A stretch of DNA of 13,836 nucleotides, from positions 1 through 13,836 of the forward strand of contig JBIOZI010000397.1 of assembly GCA_044871085.1 (NCBI GenBank). Reading direction: 5' to 3'. The notes beneath the pieces are model-generated. The model was not told where the DNA came from and did no database searches. It saw nothing but the letters and a program-made list of their open reading frames with translations. Below, one piece after another: positions 1-6,442 of the stretch (within the stretch, counting starts at the first letter, position 1; every line of letters starts with the position of its first letter). Position numbers and translations under genes: made by a program. The stretch is from CADEED01 sp044871085. GTDB lineage: Bacteria; Pseudomonadota; Gammaproteobacteria; Steroidobacterales; Steroidobacteraceae.

Positions 1-333
1 GAGCCACGCGTCGAGCGCCCGGGCACTCGCGAATGCCTCGTAGCACTTCTTCGGGCTGGCGTTGATGCTCTTGGTGGGGCAGATGGAATACCCCTTCGGT
101 TTGCCGTCCTTCGCCAGGTCACCGCGCGCGATCTCGTATTCATTGACGATGGTCGTCATCCACCAGGCGTCGACCTCGTGCTCGTCGCGCAGCCAGACTG
201 TGAGCGTGCGCCGTCCGAGCTCGATGCCGCCGTGCTTGTCCAGCGCCTTGAACCAATCCGCGAGCGACTTGCCGGTGGCCGCCTTGCACGAGGCCTCGCT
301 CACGGCGTGATCGGCTCTGCGCTCGACCTTCAT
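1..333 (-). CDS. SRPBCC (AHSA1-like) domain protein, partial
   Basis: This gene is cut by the left edge, and 111 codons are visible from an ATG at 333. The translation begins MKVERRADHAVSEASCKAAT. An N-terminal helical segment (TGKSLADWFKALDKHGG, about residues 20-36) resembles the short region found in front of many SRPBCC proteins. A segment with VDAWWMTTIVNEYE (about 55-68) follows, and the visible part ends in KSINASPKKCYEAF, which looks like the first strand and helix of an SRPBCC/activator-of-Hsp90-ATPase-like fold. Such proteins bind hydrophobic ligands in a helix-grip pocket, but their substrates are mostly unknown. The start overlaps the stop of the upstream DUF1761 gene as ATGA (330-333), so the two are probably translationally coupled. 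The family call is from pattern memory. The main ligand-binding part lies outside the window, so no specific function can be given. Confidence 0.72.
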   Translation of the reverse strand, partial: MKVERRADHAVSEASCKAATGKSLADWFKALDKHGGIELGRRTLTVWLRDEHEVDAWWMTTIVNEYEIARGDLAKDGKPKGYSICPTKSINASPKKCYEAFASARALDAWL

Positions 334-761
334 GGCGGGCAGGGCACGGCGGCACAGTTGGCGCACGGCATGAGCGCGAGGATGAGTCCGATCACGGTGA
401 ACTGCAGGGTGTGATAACCGCTGTTGACGAGGAACAGCGTGAAGCTGCGGCGCTCGAATAGATAGTTGGTGCCGAAGCTCGCGCCCACCCAGAACAGCCC
501 GGCGGAGAACCCCGCGCCGAGGCCGAGCGCGGTGGGCGGACGCGGCCCGAGGAAGAGTGCGAACACCCACGACGCCAGCAGCGCGAGCACCAGGGACAAA
601 CCAAAGATCTTGGTCATGTTGCCGCTCTTGAGCTGCTCGTCCGTGACGCCGGCCTCGCGCTGCCAGACCTTGCCCAGGAGCAGGGGCGAGTACCACAGCC
701 CGCCGATCAGGAAGCTCGCGACCGCCGCGACGGCGACGGCGAGGTAATTCACTTCAGGCAT
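330..761 (-). CDS. DUF1761 family integral membrane protein
   Basis: A small membrane protein of 143 aa. I chose the ATG at 761 (MPEVNYLAVAVAAV) over upstream in-frame starts because GGGAGG lies just in front of it and the first membrane segment begins at once. Four hydrophobic segments are visible at about residues 6-26, 52-72, 78-98 and 113-131. The GLWYSPLLLGKVW segment (21-33) after helix 1 and the GYHTLQFTVIGLILAL segment in helix 4 are typical of DUF1761. The family has no established function. The C-terminus (CANCAAVPCPP) carries three cysteines, which is unusual and is discussed as a finding. The gene overlaps the SRPBCC gene by 4 bp. DUF1761 and SRPBCC genes are known to me as occasional neighbours, but this pairing does not define a pathway. 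Confidence 0.85.
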   Translation of the reverse strand: MPEVNYLAVAVAAVASFLIGGLWYSPLLLGKVWQREAGVTDEQLKSGNMTKIFGLSLVLALLASWVFALFLGPRPPTALGLGAGFSAGLFWVGASFGTNYLFERRSFTLFLVNSGYHTLQFTVIGLILALMPCANCAAVPCPP

Positions 762-952
762 GACGCCTCCCTTGTTGTTGTGCCTGGATTCTGCGCGTGC
801 CGCCGAAGCGAGTCTTGGAAAAATCGGAAGTGGCCACCGAGTGCCGCGCCTAAGGCTTGTACGCAGCAAATGACCGCAGCCTTGGGGAGGCGGGGCGCGC
901 TGTAGACTGGCTGCACGTCCTCGCATCTGGTCACGCAGGGAGCAATCCAGTC
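762..952. promoter_or_regulatory. Divergent intergenic region
   Basis: This 191-bp gap lies between the starts of the minus-strand DUF1761 gene and the plus-strand HExxH gene, so it should contain promoters for both. The DUF1761 ribosome-binding site (GGGAGG on the minus strand) lies at about 766-771. A possible site for the plus-strand gene is AGGGAG at 937-942, ten bases before the ATG at 953. TAGACT at 903-908 resembles a -10 box, but no good -35 sits at the right distance. No clear operator palindrome was found. Confidence 0.4.
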
Positions 953-1759
953 ATGGGCATCGGCAAGAACAAGCGCATCAAGAAGAAGCCCTCGAAGATC
1001 AAACCGCCAAAATTCATCGCGGAGTTCAAGGCCGGCGAGTTCGTGATCACCGGCCGCTCGCCATTTGGCACGCGGGCAAAGGCAATCGTGGTCAACCAGG
1101 ACAAGTCGAAGGGCCACACCGAGGATCGGCGTCACATCCTGCACTACGACGAAGTGCTCAAACCCATGATCGAGCGCGTCATGACCGGCCTGCTCGTCAG
1201 CCTGGGCGACGAGCAGCGAGTGGTGCTCCAGGTGGTACGAAGCATGGAGGCGCGCGGAATCAAGCGGATTCCCAAGAGACCCGGAAAAATCATGGAACGG
1301 CTGGTGACCGAGATCAACAGCGCGCCGGACAATCTGATACCGGACCGCGCGGACACCAACAAGGCCATCGAAGTGGTGCGCGGATACATCCGCAGCTACA
1401 TCAGGGTTCTCTCGACTCCCGAGTTCGCGGAAGACTGCGTCGCAAACAACACCGCGACGATGGTCAAGTACCGGCAGCATGCCAGGCTGGTTTTCGTGCG
1501 CGATGCCACGGGCGGCGACATCACCCTCGAGCGCAACCGCATGCATGGTGAAATATTGGATTTCATCGACGGCTGCCAGGGGCCGGCGCAGCTGTGGCTC
1601 ACTCTCCACGAGCTGGTCCACTCCGTGACCTTCGACTTCTCGCCGAATATCCAGCGCGATGCCACGGTGAAAGCCATCCAATGGCAGAAAAAGATGGCGC
1701 TCAACGAAGGGGCGTCCGCGGTTTCGCAGCTCGATGATCTGCTGAGCCTGATAGGTTGA
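953..1759 (+). CDS. Orphan protein with HELVH zinc-metalloprotease-like motif
   Basis: A 268-aa protein that I do not recognise as a member of a named family. The ATG at 953 (MGIGKNKRIKKK) is preferred over a TTG at 857 because it has a purine-rich site upstream and the added residues look like intergenic sequence. The first 20 residues are strongly basic, and no signal peptide or membrane segment is visible. A segment EDRRHILHYDEVL lies at about 57-69. The region 213-257 contains LWLTLHELVHSVTFDF, an HExxH motif with H219, E220 and H223. ALNEGASAV follows, with E252 29 residues after the second His. Thermolysin-type gluzincins show HELTHAVTDYT and then INEAIS, with the Glu as third zinc ligand, so the layout is similar. 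Protease activity is an inference. A chance HExxH is possible, but the accompanying NE motif argues against it. It stands alone, convergent with the AraC gene and separated from it by 6 bp. Confidence 0.7.
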   Translation: MGIGKNKRIKKKPSKIKPPKFIAEFKAGEFVITGRSPFGTRAKAIVVNQDKSKGHTEDRRHILHYDEVLKPMIERVMTGLLVSLGDEQRVVLQVVRSMEARGIKRIPKRPGKIMERLVTEINSAPDNLIPDRADTNKAIEVVRGYIRSYIRVLSTPEFAEDCVANNTATMVKYRQHARLVFVRDATGGDITLERNRMHGEILDFIDGCQGPAQLWLTLHELVHSVTFDFSPNIQRDATVKAIQWQKKMALNEGASAVSQLDDLLSLIG

Positions 1760-1765
1760 ATTGCC

Positions 1766-2641
1766 CTAACGCAGCACGACACTCTGCGCGTCGGGCCGGT
1801 CGCGGCGCGCGAGCTCGACCGGCGAGAAGCCGGTGAAGCGGCGGAACTCGTTGATGAGATGCGACTGGTCGTAGAAGCCGCATTGCTCGGCGAGCTCCGC
1901 CCAGGGCACCTGTCCATCGGCGCGGCTCAGCAGCTCCAGCGCGCCGCGGAATCGATGGATGCGCGCCAGCGACTTCGGGCTGAACCCCACCTGCCGCTGG
2001 AACAGGTTGCCGAGATGTTTGCGGGTGAATCCGGTCTGTGTCGCCAGCTCCTCGATCGGCATCCTCCCACCCGTCGCCGCGATGCGATCGACCGCCCAGC
2101 GAACCGCCGGATGGACGACGGTGCGCGGCCTGAGCCGCGCGATCAGCCAGCGCTCGACGAGCAGGAAGCGGTCGGGCAGCGAGGCGGTGTTCAGCAGGCG
2201 CTCGCGCAGCCGCAGCGCACCGTCGCCCAGGGCGTCGGCCAGCGCGATGATGCGGTCGGAGAGGCCGTCCATGCGCTCACCCAGCCACGGAAATGCGCCG
2301 CGCGCCGTGAACGCCACGCCTAACAAAGCATTGCCATGCGGTGCCTCGGTGTCGATGGGGCCCTGGTGCAGGCCCGAATACCACACGTCGACGAAAGGCA
2401 CGCGCACCTCGGGCGGGCCGGGCTCGATGCGGTACTGGGGCGGGCCGAGATTGATCAGCAGCTGACTCTGGCCGGAGGGCAGGATGCGGTCGCGCTGATA
2501 GGCGGTCTTGCCCTCGCCGAACCACATGCTGGCGACGACGCCCGCCAGGCGCGGATCCGCCTGCCAGATGCTGACGCTCCAGTGACCGATCGGCGACTGG
2601 TGCGTGAACGTCTGGAGATTAATGGGGATTAATGGGGACAT
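1766..2641 (-). CDS. AraC-family transcriptional regulator
   Basis: A 291-aa regulator. The C-terminal half has the two helix-turn-helix motifs of the AraC/XylS family: IEELATQTGFTRKHLGNLF (about 196-214) and WAELAEQCGFYDQSHLINEF (about 247-266), ending in the conserved RRFTGFSPVEL. The N-terminal part (about 15-130) contains ILPSGQSQLLINLG, similar to the sensor region (DUF6597 type) found in many AraC proteins. A ligand cannot be read from it. The ATG at 2641 is the first possible start after an in-frame TGA. It lies inside the left arm of a long inverted repeat, with GAGGA directly adjacent and no normal spacing, so initiation may be weak or structure-controlled. The gene lies downstream of the GH43-esterase pair on the same strand. 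Control of that pair is possible, but rests on position only. Confidence 0.9.
   Translation of the reverse strand: MSPLIPINLQTFTHQSPIGHWSVSIWQADPRLAGVVASMWFGEGKTAYQRDRILPSGQSQLLINLGPPQYRIEPGPPEVRVPFVDVWYSGLHQGPIDTEAPHGNALLGVAFTARGAFPWLGERMDGLSDRIIALADALGDGALRLRERLLNTASLPDRFLLVERWLIARLRPRTVVHPAVRWAVDRIAATGGRMPIEELATQTGFTRKHLGNLFQRQVGFSPKSLARIHRFRGALELLSRADGQVPWAELAEQCGFYDQSHLINEFRRFTGFSPVELARRDRPDAQSVVLR
2618..2637. repeat. Tandem 10-bp duplication ATTAATGGGG
   Basis: ATTAATGGGG occurs twice in a row at 2618-2627 and 2628-2637. The second copy is the outer end of the left arm of the inverted repeat. On the minus strand these bases encode residues 2-8 (SPLIPIN) of the AraC protein, so the duplication is within the coding region. 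It could be replication slippage or a trace of insertion. Confidence 0.85.
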
Positions 2642-2732
2642 TCCTCATTTCGTTGTCACAATTGATGGCGACGCTCGAGCTTCTCCCGCATCAAACAATT
2701 GTGACAACGAAATGAGGCATGTCCCCATTAAT
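2628..2732. repeat. 105-bp near-perfect inverted repeat element
   Basis: The left arm 2628-2664 and the right arm 2696-2732 are each 37 bp and are reverse complements at 36 of 37 positions. The mismatch is T2642 against C2718. The arms start ATTAATGGGGACAT and end GTTGTCACAATTG at the inner side. The spacer 2665-2695 is 31 bp. The arms are clearly less GC-rich than the surrounding genes, which suggests a foreign or mobile origin. The left side also has an extra copy of ATTAATGGGG at 2618-2627. There is no transposase and no obvious target-site duplication. It may be a small non-autonomous palindromic element of the kind carrying GGGGACA ends that I associate with REP/RAYT-type transposases, but that link is from memory. 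Transcribed, it would form a very strong hairpin. Confidence 0.92.
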
Positions 2733-4518
2733 CGTTGGTCCAGATCCAGCGCAGCATCTCGGGCATCAGCGCGCCGCCATGGTCGTCGGAGTGCCCGCCG
2801 TCGCCCCAGTTGTACTTCACCTCGTATCGCACGCCGAGCTGCTTGTTCTTGTCCGCCGTGGCGTTCGCATACTCGAATGCGCTCACCATCTGCTGGTTGG
2901 CCAGGAACCAGCTGCCGTGCTCGTTCGACAGGTCGTTCGAGCCGTCCTGCAGATAGATTCGGATAGGCTTGATGGCATTCTTGCGGATAAGCGTCGGATA
3001 CAGGTCGCCGCCCGGCGTCATGGGCCTGCCGTCCGCGGCCGCTGCATAGCCGATCGATGTATAGCTGCCGACGATGCTGATGACGCGCCGGAAGTAGTCG
3101 GGCCGCTGCCACGCAGCCGTGAACGCGGCGATGGCGCCGCTCGACGCGCCGCCGATGGCGCGCTTCTCGGGGTCGTCCGTCAGCCGGTACTTCTTCGCCA
3201 CCTCCGGCAACAACTCGTCGATGAGCATGCGCGCGTAGGAGTCGTTCAGCGCGTCGTACTCCTCGCGGCGGTGGTTCGGATTGCTCGTGCCGAGCGTGTC
3301 CGGGTAGGCCTCGCTGAGGTTGCCCGGCGTCACGAACACGCCGATCGTCACCGGCATCTGCCCCTTGGCGATCAGGTTCTCCATGACCTGCGGCACGCGC
3401 AGCGCGCCACTCGGGTTGGTGGCGCGCTGGCCGTCCTGGAACACCAGCAGGTTCGCGGGGGTCGGCTTCTTGTCGTTGTACTGCGCGGGCACGTAGATCC
3501 AGTAGCGGCGCACGGTGCCGGCGAACACCTGGCCGTGATGCTCGAACGGCCCCTCGAGGCGGCCTTTCGGCACGTTCGGCTGCGGGAGCGAGTCGGGCAT
3601 CAGCGGATACTCGCCGGGCTTGCGCATCGCCGCTTTCACGCCGTCGGCGAACTTGCAGTCCTCCGCCACGTGCTTCACGAAGTAGCTCTTGTAGTTAGTA
3701 GCGGCCTTGTCCATGCAGCCGGCGAGGTTGAGCAGCTCGACCTTGCGGAAGTCGATGGGGTGCGACTCGCTCTGCAGCGAGATGTAGCCGCCCTCCATGA
3801 GCTTGCCGTCCGGCTTGGTCGTGGTGTCGAAGTTGTCGACCACGCCGCCGCCGAACTGCGGCATCTCGTACTCGAGCACCTTCTGCCCGTTGACGTAGTG
3901 CGTGATCTTGCCCGAGCCGTGCACCTCGAACTCCGCGCGCACCCATTGGTCGCCGTCGAAGGTGGGCGAAGTGGAATTGAGGCAATGGTCCTTGTAGAGC
4001 CTGCCCTGGTAGATGATCTCCGTGCCGGGGCTGCACATGTTGGCCGTCGGACGCGGCTTGCCGTCGCTGCGCCCGCCGAGCAGCTGGCCTTCGATCGAGA
4101 TCGGAAAAGTCTGGTCGCGCGGCATGGTGCGCGGATCGGGCGAATGCAGCATCGCGCCGCTGTTGCGGAATGCCCAGGCGCCCGGATTGCCCGGCGCCTG
4201 TTCGCCCACGAAGCGGTATTCCACGACCAGCCGGTAGTAAGAGTAGGGCTGCTGATAGAACAGGTGGCCGAACTGCGCGTCGAAGCTCTGGTACTTGTCG
4301 TAGCGGACCTGGAGCATGCCGTCCTTGACGCGGAAGGTGTTGCCGAAATTGTCGCCGAGCTCGTGCTTGGCGATCTTCGGCACCCAGCCGGTGAGATCCT
4401 TGCCGTTGAACAACACCAGCCAGTCTTCACGGTCCGCGGCCGCGGGTTGCTGCGCCAGCGCCGCTCCCGCGCCCAACAACGCGACGAATGCCACAAGGCG
4501 GATGACTCCCGGGCTCAT
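2728..4518 (-). CDS. Secreted DUF1080 / CE1-like esterase fusion protein
   Basis: A 596-aa secreted two-domain protein. A Sec signal peptide covers about residues 1-22 (MSPGVIRLVAFVALLGAGAA, then LAQ). Residues about 30-265 are a DUF1080 (3-keto-disaccharide hydrolase, LamG-like) domain, with WLVLFNGKDLTGW, FRVKDGMLQV and GYISLQSESHPIDFRKVEL. A short cysteine segment follows (GCMDKAATNY to EDC, 267-288). Residues about 320-596 form an esterase-D/CE1-like alpha/beta hydrolase: IYVPAQYN, LLVFQDGQ, nucleophile motif GASSG (S459), probable acid D529 in GSNDL, and H576 in GDGGHSDDHGG. CE1-like enzymes include feruloyl and acetylxylan esterases, so removal of ester groups from hemicellulose is likely given the adjacent GH43 gene. 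The exact substrate is not known. The stop codon TAA (2728-2730) lies in the right arm of the inverted repeat, and the start overlaps the GH43 stop by 4 bp. Confidence 0.9.
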   Translation of the reverse strand: MSPGVIRLVAFVALLGAGAALAQQPAAADREDWLVLFNGKDLTGWVPKIAKHELGDNFGNTFRVKDGMLQVRYDKYQSFDAQFGHLFYQQPYSYYRLVVEYRFVGEQAPGNPGAWAFRNSGAMLHSPDPRTMPRDQTFPISIEGQLLGGRSDGKPRPTANMCSPGTEIIYQGRLYKDHCLNSTSPTFDGDQWVRAEFEVHGSGKITHYVNGQKVLEYEMPQFGGGVVDNFDTTTKPDGKLMEGGYISLQSESHPIDFRKVELLNLAGCMDKAATNYKSYFVKHVAEDCKFADGVKAAMRKPGEYPLMPDSLPQPNVPKGRLEGPFEHHGQVFAGTVRRYWIYVPAQYNDKKPTPANLLVFQDGQRATNPSGALRVPQVMENLIAKGQMPVTIGVFVTPGNLSEAYPDTLGTSNPNHRREEYDALNDSYARMLIDELLPEVAKKYRLTDDPEKRAIGGASSGAIAAFTAAWQRPDYFRRVISIVGSYTSIGYAAAADGRPMTPGGDLYPTLIRKNAIKPIRIYLQDGSNDLSNEHGSWFLANQQMVSAFEYANATADKNKQLGVRYEVKYNWGDGGHSDDHGGALMPEMLRWIWTND

Positions 4519-6176
4519 GTCTTCTCCTGTCGTGCGAAAGGTCCGAGCACCGTGCCGACGAATCCGCCGGCGACTTCCGAGCTGAGAAAAGTGCCGTCGT
4601 CGTTCTCACGCAGCGCCTGCCAGCCCTGGCCGGCGTCGTAGTAGAACGAATACTTGGCGCCGGTGCCGCTGACGCGCAGCTTCAAAGCGGCGACCGCCGC
4701 GATGGCCGGGCCGCCGGTGACCGTGAACCGCGCGCCGGCGCGCCGCTCGAGGAACAGCTGCAACCCGTCCGCCGTGCGGCGTGAGCCGAGGAAGTACCAG
4801 TTCTCCTCGTTCTGGTACACCGCGATCCCGGCGGCGACGCCGGGTGCCGCGGGCGGCGTGAATTGCGTGCTCGCGTCGAAGTTCTGGTGCTGCTGGCGGC
4901 GCGCGAGGAACGACATGTTGCGCTTCTCGTCGAGATTCACCGGCAGCGGGCGGATGGTGAGCGCGCCGCGGCGCGCTTCGAAATCGGCCCACTTTTCTTT
5001 GGGCACGCGCACCTGGATCCACTCCGGCCCCGCGCGTGCGAAGAACTCCTCGGAGTGGCGCATGTTGCCGCTCAGGTCGTCGCCGGGCGTGTCCACCGCG
5101 CGCGAGTAGCTAGGTGCCTTGAGCACGGTCGGCACCGGCTGGCCCGGTGGCAGGATGCGCGGCCAGCCGTCCTTCCACGAGACGGGCAGCAGGAAGGTCT
5201 CGCGCCCGGTGTTGAAGCGATACCCCTCATAGGGACGCGAAGCCAGGAACACGGCCCACCAGGAGCCGTCGCGGTACTGCACCAGGTCGGCGTGCCCGGC
5301 GTTCGTCACCGGGTCGGGCCGGCCTTCGGCCAGATCGCGCTGGGTGAGGATGGGATTGTCGACGGCGGGCTCGAACGGCCCCACGGGCGATTTGGCGCGG
5401 AAGACCACTTCGGAGTGACCGCGCTCCGTGCCGCCCTCGGCGCACATCAGGTAGTACCAGCCCTTCACCCGGTACAGATGCGGTCCTTCGATCCAGATGG
5501 GCTTCTTCGCCGGGTCCGCGCCGGCATCGACCAGCACCTGCCGCGGCCCGACCAGCTTGTTAGTGGCCGCGTCGAACTCCTGGATCCAGATGGCGCGGTG
5601 GCCGTCGTATCGCGGCGTGCCCACCGGTGGCCCGTTGTTGACGACGTAGGCCTTGCCGTCCTCGTCGAAGAAGAACGAGGGGTCGATGCCGTCGATCTCA
5701 CGCAGCCAGACCGGATCGGACCACGGCCCGGCCGGATCCTTCGCGGTGACGAAAAAGTTGCCACCCGCGTCGACCAGCGTGTTGATGATGTAGAACGTGC
5801 CTTCGTGGAAGGCAATCGACGGCGCAAACACGCCGCGCGAGATGCCGAGCCCGTCGAAGTTGACTTTCGTGGGGTCGTTGAGCGCGTATCCCACGAGCCG
5901 CCAATGCACCAAGTCGAGGCTCTCGTGGATCGGGATGCCGGGCCAGTGCGCGAAGGTGGAATTGACCAGGTAGAACTTGTCCCCGGCGCGCGTGATGCTC
6001 GGGTCGGGGTAATACCCGGCGAGGATCGGATTGCGGAAGCCGCCCTTGGGCAGCGGAGCGCTGAAGATGGCGTCGCGACCCGAATATTCGAACCAGTCGT
6101 ACGCCACTGTGTTTTGGGCCTGCGCCCAGTCCGTGGCAAGCGCCACCGCGATCGCGGCGGCGAAAAAAGACCTCAT
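4515..6176 (-). CDS. Secreted GH43 glycosidase (beta-xylosidase/arabinofuranosidase type)
   Basis: A 553-aa secreted glycoside hydrolase of family 43. A signal peptide covers about residues 1-20 (ending DWAQA). The five-bladed propeller domain spans about 45-345. The three catalytic positions of GH43 are visible: general base D58 in GYYPDPSI, pKa-modulating D165 in DGIDPSFFF, and general acid E230 in IWIEGPHLY. H295 in NAGHADLV matches the metal-binding His at the propeller centre. The C-terminal part (about 370-550) is a beta-sandwich of the type found in GH43 xylosidases, with IAVYQNEENWYFLG and YYDAGQGW. Likely activity is release of xylose or arabinose from arabinoxylan fragments, and subfamily is not certain. 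It is the first gene of a two-gene operon. Its stop overlaps the start of the DUF1080-esterase gene as ATGA (4515-4518). The divergent region 6177-6442 should hold the promoter. Confidence 0.92.
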   Translation of the reverse strand: MRSFFAAAIAVALATDWAQAQNTVAYDWFEYSGRDAIFSAPLPKGGFRNPILAGYYPDPSITRAGDKFYLVNSTFAHWPGIPIHESLDLVHWRLVGYALNDPTKVNFDGLGISRGVFAPSIAFHEGTFYIINTLVDAGGNFFVTAKDPAGPWSDPVWLREIDGIDPSFFFDEDGKAYVVNNGPPVGTPRYDGHRAIWIQEFDAATNKLVGPRQVLVDAGADPAKKPIWIEGPHLYRVKGWYYLMCAEGGTERGHSEVVFRAKSPVGPFEPAVDNPILTQRDLAEGRPDPVTNAGHADLVQYRDGSWWAVFLASRPYEGYRFNTGRETFLLPVSWKDGWPRILPPGQPVPTVLKAPSYSRAVDTPGDDLSGNMRHSEEFFARAGPEWIQVRVPKEKWADFEARRGALTIRPLPVNLDEKRNMSFLARRQQHQNFDASTQFTPPAAPGVAAGIAVYQNEENWYFLGSRRTADGLQLFLERRAGARFTVTGGPAIAAVAALKLRVSGTGAKYSFYYDAGQGWQALRENDDGTFLSSEVAGGFVGTVLGPFARQEKT

Positions 6177-6442
6177 GACCCCACCCCCTGTCCTTCGGAG
6201 CGATAGTTTTCCACAAACCGCCGAGCATTGCGGGATTCACGTGATGGCGCGGGCGCGGGCCCTCTAATAAGCGACCTGCGCTTGACTCGCGCCTGCGCCG
6301 TAAGCCATCGGTAAGCCGCGACGGCGGATCATCGACTCCTTCGATTCGGGCAGGAAATGCCCCGGGATGCCGAGCGGCGCACAGCGGCGCGCATGCATCT
6401 CGATGAGCACCAGACATCGTCGACGCCATCGGGAGTCTTGCA
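6177..6442. promoter_or_regulatory. Divergent promoter region of GH43 operon and peroxidase
   Basis: This 266-bp gap separates the divergent GH43 and di-haem peroxidase genes. It contains the 8-bp palindrome TCACGTGA at 6237-6244, a direct repeat of GTAAGCC at 6300-6306 and 6311-6317 (11-bp period), and a TTGACT at 6282-6287 with no convincing -10 partner. The peroxidase ribosome-binding site is GGGAG at 6431-6435, seven bases before the ATG. No small gene is supported. Promoter function is inferred from the gene arrangement. Confidence 0.45.

Noticed and set aside
882..908. Possible sigma-70 promoter (TTGGGG with TAGACT)
   Set aside because: The spacer is only 15 bp and both boxes are poor matches.
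857..952. TTG start at 857 giving a 32-residue longer HExxH protein
   Set aside because: The extra residues look like intergenic sequence, and the ATG at 953 has a purine-rich site upstream.
749..1681. Minus-strand open frame of 310 codons opposite the HExxH gene
   Set aside because: The plus-strand gene has a sensible start, a ribosome-binding site and a motif pair. The minus frame has no recognisable domain and overlaps the DUF1761 start region.
2628..2732. Inverted repeat as a simple intrinsic terminator
   Set aside because: It is much longer than usual, has no T-tract, and overlaps the next gene's start, so a repeat element is the better description, although it may impede transcription.
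2719..4641. Long plus-strand open frame of 640 codons opposite the DUF1080-esterase gene
   Set aside because: It is the antisense shadow of a clear two-domain enzyme. It has low-complexity Arg/Val/Ala/His-rich composition and no domain.
4863..6206. Plus-strand open frame of 447 codons opposite the GH43 gene
   Set aside because: The GH43 catalytic residues are all on the minus strand. The plus frame is typical of GC-rich antisense sequence.
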